64,000 nucleotides of DNA from CADEED01 sp035995425 (GTDB lineage: Bacteria > Pseudomonadota > Gammaproteobacteria > Steroidobacterales > Steroidobacteraceae). This document shows, piece after piece, positions 35,209 through 44,856 of this stretch. The notes beneath the pieces were generated by a model. It was not told where the DNA came from, did not search any database, and worked only from the letters and a program-made list of their open reading frames with translations. The position numbers were made by a program, and so were the translations under genes. The DNA lies in contig DASYKM010000222.1 in the NCBI GenBank assembly GCA_035995425.1, positions 1 through 64,000 of the forward strand, written 5' to 3'. Each line of letters starts with the position of its first letter. The first letter of the stretch is position 1.

Positions 35209-36514
35209 CGCCGCGCTTGCGTGGCGCCTGGGCGTAGCGGCAGCGCTCGCTTCGGTGGCGCTCGCGTTGTGCGGCGCCGCCGGTGCCGCGCCGGCGCCGG
35301 TATTGACTCCGCCGGAGGTGCGCAGCGCGCCCGGCCAGTTCATCGTGGTGGCGGTGGCCAATCCAGTCACCGGCCGACCGAGCGCCGTGGGTGGGACTGC
35401 CCACGGCTACGGCACCACCACGAACTATCGGGTGAGCGCGTCGGCCGCGGCAACCATCGTCGACATCGCGCGCCAGTATTCGCTCACGCGTGTGTCCGAA
35501 TGGCCCATCGAACAACTGCAGATGCACTGCGTGCTGTTCCGGATTCCTCCCGGCACCACGCGCGAGGCGATGATCGAACGGCTGAAAGCCGACAAGCGCG
35601 TGCTCATCGTTCAACCGCTCAACGAATTCGAATCCGCCTCCACCGTTGGCCTGCCCGCGCCCGCCGCCGACGCCGCCGATCCGTACGCGCGATTGCAGTC
35701 CAACGTCAGCGCGCTGGATGTGGTCGAAGCCCACCGCCTGAGCCGGGGCGCCGGCATTCGCGTCGCCATCATCGACACCGGTGTGGACACCGGGCACCCC
35801 GACCTCGTCGGCCGCACGCTGCTCACGCGTAATTACGTCGACAATGACGATGTTGGTTTCCGCAACGATCGCCACGGCACGCAGGTGGCGGGGCTCATCG
35901 CCGCGGCTTCGAACAATGGCATCGGCATCGTGGGCGTGGCTCCCGACGTCAAACTCATGGCATTCAAAGCCTGCTGGCAGGCTTCGGCGACCAGCGCCGG
36001 TCGCTGCAATTCCTTCACCATCGCGCAGGCGCTCGCCGATGCGCTGGGCGCCCGCGCACAGGTCATCAACCTGAGCCTGGTCGGGCCGAGCGATGCACTG
36101 CTGGAAGCGCTGATCGCCAAGGCCACCGGATCAGGGGTCATCGTAGTCGGCGCCGTATCGGACGATCCGCGCTTCGGCTTTCCCGCCAGGCTCAACCACG
36201 TACTGGCGGTTGCCGAGGCGGAAACCTCGCAGGGCCGGGCCGACGACGTCCTGCTCGCACCGGCGCGCGACATCGTCACGCTGGTGCCGAACGGTCACTA
36301 TGACTTCGCCTCCGGCAGCTCGCTCGCGACCGCGCAGATCAGCGGCGTGGTCGCACTGTTGTTAGCCCGCAATCAGAAGCTCGGCATCGTGCGGCTGCGC
36401 GAAGTATTGGCGCAGTCCACCGAAAGGCACGACACCACTCGCGGACCGTTTCTCTCGGTGAATGCCTGCTCGGCCGTTGCCCAGCTGGTACGCGGCGCGA
36501 ACTGCGCGCAGTAG
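35177..36514 (+). CDS. Exported S8 subtilisin-like serine protease
   Basis: 445 residues; the ATG at 35177 lies 32 bases inside the anti-sigma gene, and a TTG at 35198 is possible. Signal peptide about 14-38 (AAGAAPA). A prodomain-like region runs to about 175. Catalytic triad: Asp in AIIDTGVDTGHPDL, His in NDRHGTQVAG, Ser in ASGSSLATAQISG; the oxyanion Asn is probably in the VINLSL region or nearby and was not fixed. Expected to act in the periplasm or outside. Coupling with the sigma/anti-sigma genes suggests it processes the anti-sigma factor or is itself a regulon product. Confidence 0.9.
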   Translation: MSALRSRLHVDAALAWRLGVAAALASVALALCGAAGAAPAPVLTPPEVRSAPGQFIVVAVANPVTGRPSAVGGTAHGYGTTTNYRVSASAAATIVDIARQYSLTRVSEWPIEQLQMHCVLFRIPPGTTREAMIERLKADKRVLIVQPLNEFESASTVGLPAPAADAADPYARLQSNVSALDVVEAHRLSRGAGIRVAIIDTGVDTGHPDLVGRTLLTRNYVDNDDVGFRNDRHGTQVAGLIAAASNNGIGIVGVAPDVKLMAFKACWQASATSAGRCNSFTIAQALADALGARAQVINLSLVGPSDALLEALIAKATGSGVIVVGAVSDDPRFGFPARLNHVLAVAEAETSQGRADDVLLAPARDIVTLVPNGHYDFASGSSLATAQISGVVALLLARNQKLGIVRLREVLAQSTERHDTTRGPFLSVNACSAVAQLVRGANCAQ

Positions 36515-37231
36515 TCAGTTCGCTGTCGTCGGCTTGGGCGGCTTGGGCGGCCTGATGAAGATCAGAATCTGATCGGTCTGGCTTCCGTTGCTGACCATCG
36601 AGGAGACACTCGGCAACAGCCGCGAGCCCAGTGGCTGAGCGTGTATACCATTCGCCCATCGCGACATCGCATCCGCCCGTGCGCCCTTCGCCGATAGCCG
36701 TATCTCGCATGCCGTCGCACGGCACTCGACGTGCTCGACGGTGAAGTTTCCCTCGCTTGCATCGGCCATGAGGGAATTCTGGATCTCGGCTTCCATGGGA
36801 TAGGACCACGAGTCGTCGCGCATTTCGCGCTCGAGTGCGCGATGCGCTTCACCGAGCGCGTTCGACACGCCCGGCACCGGCGCCGCCGTCACTTCCTTGC
36901 GAAACGCCGGACCGACGTCGATGGGCGCCGAGTATCCGGCGTACTCGGCCGCATCTTCGGATGCAGGAGCGGTCGGCGGCAGAGTCGGCGCGGATGACTC
37001 TCTCTGCGCGGTGGCAGCGGCGCTCGCGGATGGCACGGGCATCTTCGACGCATCGTGCTGCGTCGCCGCCGTGGGCGCCTGAGGCGCGGCCGGCAGTACC
37101 GGCGCCACGTCATTCGTTGCCACCGGCACGGATTCGGGCGCAAAGGTGCGCGTCACGAGCACGCCGACCGCAATTCCAGCCGCGAAGGCAATCGCAATCC
37201 AGACGGGTTTCACCATGTTCGGCCTACCCAT
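36515..37231 (-). CDS. Membrane-anchored protein of unknown function
   Basis: 238 residues from ATG at 37231; an alternative ATG is at 37216. One N-terminal membrane anchor (VWIAIAFAAGIAVGVLV, about 8-24), then a long Pro/Ala-rich linker and a globular C-terminal domain (about 125-215) with one Cys pair (HVECRATACEIRLSAKG), suggesting a disulfide in the periplasm. A Pro/Lys tail (RPPKPPKPTTAN) ends the protein. No family recognised. It starts 10 bases after the YbdK-type ligase gene, probably the same operon. Confidence 0.7.
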   Translation of the reverse strand: MGRPNMVKPVWIAIAFAAGIAVGVLVTRTFAPESVPVATNDVAPVLPAAPQAPTAATQHDASKMPVPSASAAATAQRESSAPTLPPTAPASEDAAEYAGYSAPIDVGPAFRKEVTAAPVPGVSNALGEAHRALEREMRDDSWSYPMEAEIQNSLMADASEGNFTVEHVECRATACEIRLSAKGARADAMSRWANGIHAQPLGSRLLPSVSSMVSNGSQTDQILIFIRPPKPPKPTTAN

Positions 37232-37241
37232 GCTCGCACCA

Positions 37242-38390
37242 TCAACTACCGACGTCGCAGGTCTTGCGCGCCAGCCACCCCACCACGGCTGACAACGCCT
37301 CACTGTCGGTCGCGCCTTGCGAACGCGCGGTTTGATAGACGTCCATCTGCTGATGCGCGCTGGTGCCGCGCTTGAGCAGCACGCGCGCGTGTTCGGTCTC
37401 CGCCAGGCAGTCGAGCGCCACGGCATCGTCATGCGTGATGGCTAACAATTCCTCGAGCAGCTCGCTGAACGGCACCAGTTCGCCACGTGCCAGATCGAGG
37501 AGGCTGGCGTCGCTGCCGAATCGCATGGCGCGCCAGCGATTCTCCGCGATCAACATGCGCGGATAGCGCCGCCACATCTTGTTGTCGCGGCGCAGCCGGT
37601 AAAGCATGCGCACCAGCGACAGATTCAGCGCGGCCAGGCACACGGCGTCGTCGAGATGAGTGCAGCAGTCGAACACGCGCGTCTCGAGCGTCGGGTAACG
37701 CGAGCTCGGGCGGATGTCCCACCAGATCTTGGTGGTGTCTTCGATGAGCCCGTTGCGCACCAGCGCATCGAGGTGCCGGCGGAATTCGCCGTAGCTCTCG
37801 AAACGTTCCGGCAATCCTGTTCGTGGCAGGGACGACAGCAGCATGAGCCGGAACGACTGCATGCCCATGTCGTCGCCCTCCCAGAAAGGCGAAGAGCAGG
37901 ACATCGCCAGAAGGTGCGGAATGAAATACGTGAGCTGATTCATCACGTCGATGCGCAGCTCGTCGTCATCGAGGCCGACGTGCACGTGCATGCCGCAGAT
38001 GATCATGCGGCGCGCGCCGCCCTGCACTTCGCGCGCGATGTCGGCGTACCGCTCATGATCGGTGTGCGGCGGGCGGTTCACGGGGCGCGCGAACGGATGC
38101 GTCGACGCGGCAATGGGCGCGATGCCGTATTCAGCGGCGATCCTGCACACCTTGCTGCGAAGCGCAGCCAGCTCACGGCGCATGGACGCAACCGAGCTGC
38201 ATACCGAGGTCTTCACTTCGAGTTGCGAGCGCAGGAATTCGGGGCTGACGCGCCCGTCGGTCTCGGCGATGCAACGCTGCAGCAGCTCGGCGGGCGGATC
38301 GGCAACGAGGTCGCGCGTGGCGAGATCCACGAGCAGATATTCTTCTTCTATTCCCAGCGAAAACGCTGGCTCAACGTTTCCCGTTGGCAT
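37242..38390 (-). CDS. ybdK: YbdK-type glutamate-cysteine ligase family 2 (carboxylate-amine ligase)
   Basis: 382 residues from ATG at 38390; a TTG 18 bases upstream is less likely. Family motifs: FSLGIEEEYLLVD (metal-binding Glu residues), QLEVKTSVCSS, GIAPIAASTHPFARP, RRMIICGMHVHVGL and KIWWDIRPSSRYPTLETRVFD. Family members ligate glutamate to an amine such as Cys, often weakly; the cellular substrate is uncertain. It lies between the 1215-residue c-di-GMP gene (33 bases upstream) and the anchored protein gene (10 bases downstream). Confidence 0.88.
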   Translation of the reverse strand: MPTGNVEPAFSLGIEEEYLLVDLATRDLVADPPAELLQRCIAETDGRVSPEFLRSQLEVKTSVCSSVASMRRELAALRSKVCRIAAEYGIAPIAASTHPFARPVNRPPHTDHERYADIAREVQGGARRMIICGMHVHVGLDDDELRIDVMNQLTYFIPHLLAMSCSSPFWEGDDMGMQSFRLMLLSSLPRTGLPERFESYGEFRRHLDALVRNGLIEDTTKIWWDIRPSSRYPTLETRVFDCCTHLDDAVCLAALNLSLVRMLYRLRRDNKMWRRYPRMLIAENRWRAMRFGSDASLLDLARGELVPFSELLEELLAITHDDAVALDCLAETEHARVLLKRGTSAHQQMDVYQTARSQGATDSEALSAVVGWLARKTCDVGS

Positions 38391-38423
38391 GCGGGCCAGT
38401 ATGCCCAAAGGGCCAACGGCGCG

Positions 38424-41400
38424 TCAGTCTCCGCAGTCGAATACTTCTTCGATCGCGCACGGCTCCGCCAGATGAAAACCCTGGATGTAGTCCACGCCGA
38501 TCTGCTTGAGGACCTGGAGGACTTCGGCGCTTTCCACCTTTTCGGCGATGGTCGCGACCTGCATGGCGTTGCCGATCTTGGCGATCGCCTCGACCATGCT
38601 GCGATCCACGGCGTCATGAGCCACGTGCGCGGCGAAATGGCCATCGATCTTGAGGAAATCCACCGGCAGGGTCTTCAGGTACACGAACGACGAGACACCA
38701 CTGCCGAAGTCATCGAGCGAGAACCGGCAACCGCGGGCCTTGAGCTCGCGCATGAAAAACGTGGCTTTTGACAGGCTGGCGACCGCCGCGGTCTCGGTGA
38801 TTTCGAAACACAGCGCGCGCGCCACGCGCTCATCACGCAAGCGCGACAGCACGTACTCGAGAAAATCCTCGTCGTTGATCGACGTGCCCGACAGATTCAC
38901 GGCCACCAGCGGCAGCCGGCGTCCCTGGGAGACACAGCTCTCCAACAACTCAACGGCGCGATTGATCACCCACCGGTCGACCATGACCATCACGTTGTAG
39001 CGTTCGGCGGCGGGAATGAACTCGTTGGGTGGCACCAGCGTTCCGTCTTCGTCGCGCAGGCGCACCATCAATTCGAAGAACGTGTTTTCGACCGCTTTGG
39101 GTGAGATGCCGATGATTCGCTGTGCGTACAGCTCGAGACGTCCGTCCTCGACTGCCCGCGCGATCCGGCCCACCCACTGCATCTCGCGATGCCGGCTGGT
39201 GCCGTGATCCTTTTCGTAAATCTGCACGCGATTACGCCCGCCATCCTTGGCCGCATAGCAGGCGATGTCCGCGGCCGAGAGCACCGAGGCGGCGCTGGTG
39301 GTGTCGCGCGCGATGCGCACCACACCGATGCTCGCGCCCACCGACAGGCTGTTGGCGCCCCACAGGAAGCGATATCCGTGAATCGCCTGGCGGATGCTGT
39401 CGGCCACGCGTTCAGCCTGCTCGAGCGAGCAACGCTCCAGCAGCAAGCCGAACTCATCGCCGCCCAGTCGCGCGATCGTGTCCGAGGCGCGCACGCGCGT
39501 CTGCAGCAGACTGGTGATGTCGCGCAGCAGCCGATCGCCGGCGCTGTGGCCACAGGTATCGTTCACCACCTTGAACTGGTCCAGGTCGACGTACAGCAAA
39601 ACGAATTCGCCCTCGCCGCGCTGCGCGGCGATGACCGCGGTTTCCAGGCGCGCATCGAATTCGCGGCGGTTGATGAGCCCGGTCAAGGCATCGTGGCTCG
39701 CCTGGTATGAGAGAGCGCGTTTCAGGCGGCGCTCCTTGGTAACGTCGCCGAATACGATGACTGCGCCGATGGCCGCGCCTTCGCGATTGCGAATCGGCGA
39801 AGCGGTTTCCTGGATCGCGAGCTCCTCGGCGCGGCGATTCACCAGCACAATGTGATCGGAAGGCACCGAGGTCTCGCCGGCGATCAGCACGCGGTCGAGC
39901 GTATAGGCCACCGGCTTGCGGGAGGATTCGTCGATGAGCTGGAGCACGTCGCCAATCGGGCGCCCGCGCGCCTCGTCCACCGGCCACCCGGTGAGACGCT
40001 CGGCGACTGGATTCAGATAGTCGATATGGCCGCTGGCATCGGTGGTGATCACCGCGTCGCCGATCGACTGCAACGTGACGTGCGCGCGATCCTTCTCCGC
40101 GAAAATCGCCTGCTCGGCGCGCTTGCGCTCGGTGATATCCGAGACCGTTCCTTCGTAGCCAACGATGCGCCCGCTGCCGTCGCGCACGCCGCGGGAATTC
40201 TCCAGCGCCACCACCGAGGTGCCGTCACGCCGTCGCAGCACGACTTCCATCGAGCGCACTTCGCCATCCGCGTCCACGCGCCGCACGAAATCGGCGCGAT
40301 CGGGCGCGCTCCAGTACAACATCACCGAGCTCGGCAGCGCGTACATCTCCTCGGCCGAGCTGTAGCCGAGCATTTTCACGAACGCGCTGTTCACCGACAC
40401 CAGCCGGCCGTCGCGCGTGCTCTGGTACACGCCCTCGATGACGCCTTCGAAGAGTCCGCGGAATTTGGCCTCGCTCGCCCGCAATGCTTCCTCGGCGAGA
40501 TTGCGCTCGATCGCCAGCGCCGCGAGACGCGTGGCATGCGACTGCAACACCTGCTCGCGCTGATCGGGCAAGCCCGGTTCCGGCCGGTAGATGGCCACCG
40601 CACCCAGCAACTTGCCGCTCGCCCCCTTGATCGGCATGGACCACACGGCGCGGTATCCGGAATCGAGCACCACCTGCCGGCGGTCGGCCCAGTGCGCATC
40701 GATGGCCACGTCCGGGACGAAGACATCGCAGGCCGAATACACCGCTGCCGCGCATGACCCGCGCCGTGGCTCGATAGGTGTTCGCTCCAACACCGCTGCG
40801 AGCATCGGCGGCAGGTGCCGCGCAATCGTCAATGCAAAGCAGCTGGCGTCGGGCGCGAGTACCGAGATCGTGCAACGCGCCCGCGGATAGACCGCCTGCA
40901 CGAGAGCCGAAATCACGTCGAGCACGGCAGGCAGGCCGGCGTTGGAGGCCAGCAGCGCGAAGAACGCGCGCTCGTTCTCCATGATGATTTCCGCACGCTT
41001 GCGTTCGGAGATGTCGGTGATGCTGGCGCGCACCAGCGACTGCGATCCGCCCTGCAGGCGTACCAGCCGCACTTCGCAGGGAATGTCGCGCCCGGTCGAA
41101 TCGCGGTGGATCCACTCGAACACCTGGGATTCACCGGCCGCCGCCAGCTTCAGATGCTGGCGCGGCGCGATCGCGAGTTGCCCGTCGGGTTGCATCTCGG
41201 CGCTCACCGCGTCGAGGTTGCTGGACATCAGCTGTTCGCGCGTCATCTTGAACAGCCGCAACGCCGGCTCGTTCGCCTCGACGAAACGCTTGGAATCCGG
41301 ATCGATGACGGTGATGGCCTCGGGCGCGTTGTCGACCAGCGAGCGGTAACGCGCTTCGCTGTCGCGCAGGGCCTCCTGCGCGCTATTGCGTTCCGAGATG

Positions 41401-42071
41401 TCGCGCAGGCAGATGACGAAGACTTCACCGCGTCCATGGCGCGCGCGGCTGACGGCAATCTCGGCCGGGAACAGCGAGCCATCGCTGCGGCGCGCGGTGA
41501 TCTCGGGACTCACGCGCGTGCCGCGGAACGTGTCGCCCGAGCCGGCAAGTTTCGCCAGGCCTTCGGCGATCGAACCATCCACGGCGATGCCCGGCACGAG
41601 GACGTCGACACGCAAGCCCAACAACTCTCCGGGTGGATAGGCGAAGACGCGCTCGGTCATCGGATTGGCGCGGTCGATGACGCCTTCGGCATTGGCGGTG
41701 ACCACGACATCCTTGATGTGATCGAGGATCACCTGCAGCTGCGCGGCGCCCTGCTCGGCGATCTCGACGCCTAGCGAACGCGCTTCGTCGGACATGAGCT
41801 GCATTGAGCTCACCATCGCGCGCCGCTCGTCGTCGACGGTGCCGTAGTAACGGCTGAGCATCTCCAGCAACTCGTGCGCGCCAATGCGTCCGCCGGTGAC
41901 ACGCGCGCGCAGCTCCTGCAGCTGTGCCTGCAGCAGTGGATGCAGGCGCCGCATCGACAGATCGCTCATATCCACACGCGGGCCGGACGACGTCACGGCA
42001 ATACCCCCGTCGGGGGTCAAGCTGGAGTCAGAGCTCTCGGGAGTTGGAGTACCCTCGGCAGGTTTTGACAT
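38424..42071 (-). CDS. Multi-PAS / GAF / GGDEF / EAL c-di-GMP protein
   Basis: 1215 residues, no membrane segment. Order: N-terminal helical region to about 110, PAS 110-235, PAS 240-360 (FVEANEPALRLFKM), GAF 365-525, PAS 530-655, PAS 660-785 (HIDYLNPVAERLTGWP), GGDEF about 790-950 (ARLGGDEFGLL intact), EAL about 960-1210. The EAL signature is ELMVR, but AVNLSG, FEITET, LDDFGSG and LKIDGHF remain. Likely diguanylate cyclase plus phosphodiesterase with several cytosolic inputs. Leads into the ybdK-type gene after 33 bases. Confidence 0.9.
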   Translation of the reverse strand: MSKPAEGTPTPESSDSSLTPDGGIAVTSSGPRVDMSDLSMRRLHPLLQAQLQELRARVTGGRIGAHELLEMLSRYYGTVDDERRAMVSSMQLMSDEARSLGVEIAEQGAAQLQVILDHIKDVVVTANAEGVIDRANPMTERVFAYPPGELLGLRVDVLVPGIAVDGSIAEGLAKLAGSGDTFRGTRVSPEITARRSDGSLFPAEIAVSRARHGRGEVFVICLRDISERNSAQEALRDSEARYRSLVDNAPEAITVIDPDSKRFVEANEPALRLFKMTREQLMSSNLDAVSAEMQPDGQLAIAPRQHLKLAAAGESQVFEWIHRDSTGRDIPCEVRLVRLQGGSQSLVRASITDISERKRAEIIMENERAFFALLASNAGLPAVLDVISALVQAVYPRARCTISVLAPDASCFALTIARHLPPMLAAVLERTPIEPRRGSCAAAVYSACDVFVPDVAIDAHWADRRQVVLDSGYRAVWSMPIKGASGKLLGAVAIYRPEPGLPDQREQVLQSHATRLAALAIERNLAEEALRASEAKFRGLFEGVIEGVYQSTRDGRLVSVNSAFVKMLGYSSAEEMYALPSSVMLYWSAPDRADFVRRVDADGEVRSMEVVLRRRDGTSVVALENSRGVRDGSGRIVGYEGTVSDITERKRAEQAIFAEKDRAHVTLQSIGDAVITTDASGHIDYLNPVAERLTGWPVDEARGRPIGDVLQLIDESSRKPVAYTLDRVLIAGETSVPSDHIVLVNRRAEELAIQETASPIRNREGAAIGAVIVFGDVTKERRLKRALSYQASHDALTGLINRREFDARLETAVIAAQRGEGEFVLLYVDLDQFKVVNDTCGHSAGDRLLRDITSLLQTRVRASDTIARLGGDEFGLLLERCSLEQAERVADSIRQAIHGYRFLWGANSLSVGASIGVVRIARDTTSAASVLSAADIACYAAKDGGRNRVQIYEKDHGTSRHREMQWVGRIARAVEDGRLELYAQRIIGISPKAVENTFFELMVRLRDEDGTLVPPNEFIPAAERYNVMVMVDRWVINRAVELLESCVSQGRRLPLVAVNLSGTSINDEDFLEYVLSRLRDERVARALCFEITETAAVASLSKATFFMRELKARGCRFSLDDFGSGVSSFVYLKTLPVDFLKIDGHFAAHVAHDAVDRSMVEAIAKIGNAMQVATIAEKVESAEVLQVLKQIGVDYIQGFHLAEPCAIEEVFDCGD

Positions 42072-42155
42072 AACAATGCAAGCGAAGACGAAATTGCATG
42101 ATATGTCCCGTGCCTGGATGCACGCGTGAAGCGGCTCCCGGTTTTGAGGTGGGGG

Positions 42156-42725
42156 TTAATTGGCCGCGGGTTGCGGCGGTCGCGCCGAGGCCGGCGCGGG
42201 AGCCGAGGCCTCGGCTTGCGCGGTGCCGACGATCACGGGGATGGTGAAGACCCGGGTGAAATTGCCATCTTCACCGTCGGTGTCGACGCTGATGGTCACC
42301 ATGAAAACGCCTTCCTTGCCTGGCAACAGAACCAGGTCGTGCTGCAGGGCCGCTTCTGAGTCGGCGCTGGTCACCGGTCCGAAGTTTTCGCCGGAGGTCA
42401 GCTCCAGGCCGTCGTGAGTCTCGAAGTGCGCGCGCAATGATCCGAAATCCCGATGAGGCACGATCGCAATCTTGACCGGCAGCGCCTTACCCACGGTTGG
42501 CACGGCTCCGAGGGCGAAATGGACGCCGAGCGCCGTGGCCGTCTTGCCGGCCGATACCGCGGCAACCATTTCGGTGGAAAGGTGCGCGAGCTTGGGGGTA
42601 GCCACGTTCGCACCGGCGGCAGGTTGTGCAGTCTGCGGCGTCGACGGAGCGTCGTCGCACGCCGCGAGCATCGAGGCGCAGGCCACTGCGGCGAACGCCA
42701 GAGCGCGACAGCTAGTCATGGACAT
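42156..42725 (-). CDS. Lipoprotein of unknown function
   Basis: 189 residues from ATG at 42725, with GGAGG 7 bases upstream; the frame is open further up but that stretch lies inside srkA. Lipobox SMLAACDD puts the lipidated Cys near residue 22. The globular part (about 50-165) is beta-rich: LPVKIAIVPHRDFGSLRAHF, DLVLLPGKEGVFMVTISVDTDGEDGNF, suggesting an Ig-like sandwich. The tail is Pro/Ala-rich. It lies 84 bases upstream of the large c-di-GMP gene. Confidence 0.75.
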   Translation of the reverse strand: MSMTSCRALAFAAVACASMLAACDDAPSTPQTAQPAAGANVATPKLAHLSTEMVAAVSAGKTATALGVHFALGAVPTVGKALPVKIAIVPHRDFGSLRAHFETHDGLELTSGENFGPVTSADSEAALQHDLVLLPGKEGVFMVTISVDTDGEDGNFTRVFTIPVIVGTAQAEASAPAPASARPPQPAAN

Positions 42726-42783
42726 CGGGGAACCTCCGCGGCGAATACTATCAGGGGCCCTCCCGCCCGACTGGATGAGACCT

Positions 42784-43779
42784 TCAACGCGACAGAATGG
42801 GCGGATCGTCCATGGCGCTGAGTTGCTCGAAGAGATCGGCGATGTGCCGCTCCCAGAAACGCGCGTCGCCAAACCATGGAAAAGCCCGTGGAAATGCCGG
42901 ATCGTGCCAACGGCTGGCAATCCACGCCGCGTGATGCAGGATCCGCAGACTGCGCAGCGCCTCGACCAGGGTGAGCTCCGCGAAATCGAACTCAGCAAAC
43001 AACTCGTAGCCTTCCATGATCGCGGCCCATGAAGACTGCTGGCTCGCCGCGTCGCCGGAGAGAAACATCCACAAGTCCTGGATGCGCGGCCCTTCCATGC
43101 AGTCGTCGAGATCGACGAACAGCGGACCGTTCTCGCGCCACAGGATGTTGCCGGCGTGACAGTCGCCGTGAATGCGCAGGCGCGGCATGGGACCGAAGTT
43201 TTCGAGGCATTGTCGGATTCGTCCGATGACCTGTTCGCTGACGCGCGCATATTGTTCCTCGAGCGCCTCGGGTACAAAGCCGCTCTGCTGAACGGTGGCT
43301 CGTGCCTTCACCCCGAGTCGTTCGATGGTCAGCGCCGGCCGGTGCTGAAAGCGCGCGCGACCGCCAATGGCATGCATGCGCGCGAGCGTGCGCCCTAGCA
43401 AAGTCAGCGTGGCCTTGTCGTCGAGCTCAGGCGCGCGACCGGCGAGATACGGAAACGCGGCGAAGCGCAGACGCTCGTGTTCGAACAGACTGACGCCGTC
43501 GCGCTGCAGCGGCGCCGCGACCGGCAGCTCGGCGGCGGCGAGCTCATGGGTGAATGAGTGTTCCTCGTCGATCTGCGAATCGCTCCAGCGCGCCGGCCGG
43601 TAGAACTTGAGCACCCAGAGCGCGCCGTCGTCGTCGCCCAGTTGATAGACGCGATTTTCGTAGCTGTTGAGCGCAAACAGCCTTCCGGAGGGTTCGAGCC
43701 CAATGCTTTCCGCAGCCTCGAAGACCACGTCGGGGCTGAGAGCGTCGAAAGGCGCGGGTGCAGAATGCGTCACAGCCAC
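42784..43779 (-). CDS. srkA: Stress response kinase SrkA (YihE/RdoA)
   Basis: 331 residues from GTG at 43779. Family landmarks: RLFALNSYENRVYQLGDDDG, WVLKFYRPARWSDSQI (ATP-binding Lys), catalytic loop RLRIHGDCHAGNILWRENG and metal-binding LFVDLDDCMEGPRIQDLWMFL. SrkA is a cytoplasmic Ser/Thr kinase that moderates toxin- and stress-induced death in enterobacteria. Transcribed divergently from galE, 56 bases apart. Confidence 0.92.
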   Translation of the reverse strand: MAVTHSAPAPFDALSPDVVFEAAESIGLEPSGRLFALNSYENRVYQLGDDDGALWVLKFYRPARWSDSQIDEEHSFTHELAAAELPVAAPLQRDGVSLFEHERLRFAAFPYLAGRAPELDDKATLTLLGRTLARMHAIGGRARFQHRPALTIERLGVKARATVQQSGFVPEALEEQYARVSEQVIGRIRQCLENFGPMPRLRIHGDCHAGNILWRENGPLFVDLDDCMEGPRIQDLWMFLSGDAASQQSSWAAIMEGYELFAEFDFAELTLVEALRSLRILHHAAWIASRWHDPAFPRAFPWFGDARFWERHIADLFEQLSAMDDPPILSR

Positions 43780-43835
43780 ACCGGGACATTAATGTAAAAT
43801 CGTTCGCCCTAGTACCCTGACGGAATCTTTTCGTT

Positions 43836-44831
43836 ATGCCTGCAAATTCAACGGTCCTGGTCACGGGTGGCGCCGGCTACATCGGCAGCCACACCGTCTT
43901 GCAGCTCGTCGCGCGTGGCGAACGCGTGGTGGTGCTCGACGATCTATCCACCGGGTTCCGCCAGGCGGTACGGGATGCGCCGCTGGTCGTGGGCAATGTG
44001 GGCGACCGCAAACTCGTGGACCAGCTTCTCGCCGAACATCGGGTCGACACCATCGTCCACTTCGCCGCGCACACCATCGTGCCGGAATCCGTCTCGAATC
44101 CGCTCAAGTACTACGGCAACAACACCTGCGCGACACGCTCGCTGCTCGATGCCGCTTCCCAGGCGGGCGTCAGGAATTTCGTATTCTCTTCGACCGCGGC
44201 GGTCTACGGCATTCCCGCCGCGGGGCTCGCTTCCGAGGAGTCGCCAACCGCGCCGATCAATGCGTACGGAACCTCGAAGCTCATGTCCGAGTGGATGTTG
44301 CGCGACCTGTGCGCGGCCACGCCCATGCGGCACGTGGTCTTGCGCTACTTCAACGTCGCGGGTTCCGATCCGCAGGGGCGCATCGGCCAGTCGACACGCG
44401 CCGCAACCCTGTTAGTCAAGGTCGCCTGCGAGGCGGCGGTGGGCAAACGTCCGCACCTGTCGGTGTTCGGCACCGACTATCCGACCCCGGACGGCACCGG
44501 CGTGCGCGACTATATCCACGTCGACGACCTCGCCACCGCCCATCTGAATTCTCTCGATTACCTGCGCGGCGGCGGTAAATCGCTGGTCGCGAACGTCGGT
44601 TACGGACATGGCTACAGCGTGCGTGAAGTGCTGTCGAGCGTCGAAAAGATCGCCGGCCTCAAACTGAACGTACGCGAGGAGCCGCGCCGCGCCGGGGACC
44701 CGCCGTCGTTGGTGGCGAAATGTGAAAAGGTGCGCCAGCTCCTCAAGTGGCAGCCCAAGCTCGACGATATCGACATCATCGTGCGCACGTCGCTCGAGTG
44801 GGAAAAACGCCTGCAGCGCGAGCCCTGGTAG
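43836..44831 (+). CDS. galE: UDP-glucose 4-epimerase
   Basis: 331 residues. NAD-binding TGGAGYIGSHTVLQL at 9-24, HFAAHTIVPESVSNPLKYY, catalytic Ser in FSSTAAVYG and the Tyr-x3-Lys pair in NAYGTSKLMSEW, and RYFNVAGSDP, DGTGVRDYIHVDDLA. Interconverts UDP-glucose and UDP-galactose for surface polysaccharides. It stands first in a run with the GlrK/GlrG/GlrR genes (25-base gap), which ties precursor supply to an envelope-sensing system. Confidence 0.92.
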   Translation: MPANSTVLVTGGAGYIGSHTVLQLVARGERVVVLDDLSTGFRQAVRDAPLVVGNVGDRKLVDQLLAEHRVDTIVHFAAHTIVPESVSNPLKYYGNNTCATRSLLDAASQAGVRNFVFSSTAAVYGIPAAGLASEESPTAPINAYGTSKLMSEWMLRDLCAATPMRHVVLRYFNVAGSDPQGRIGQSTRAATLLVKVACEAAVGKRPHLSVFGTDYPTPDGTGVRDYIHVDDLATAHLNSLDYLRGGGKSLVANVGYGHGYSVREVLSSVEKIAGLKLNVREEPRRAGDPPSLVAKCEKVRQLLKWQPKLDDIDIIVRTSLEWEKRLQREPW

Positions 44832-44856
44832 ATAGCGAGGCGCGGAAGCCACCCTG

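Noticed and set aside
42726..43277. Upstream extension of the lipoprotein frame
   Set aside because: The extension is antisense-free but lies inside srkA in another frame; the lipobox signal and GGAGG fix the start at 42725.
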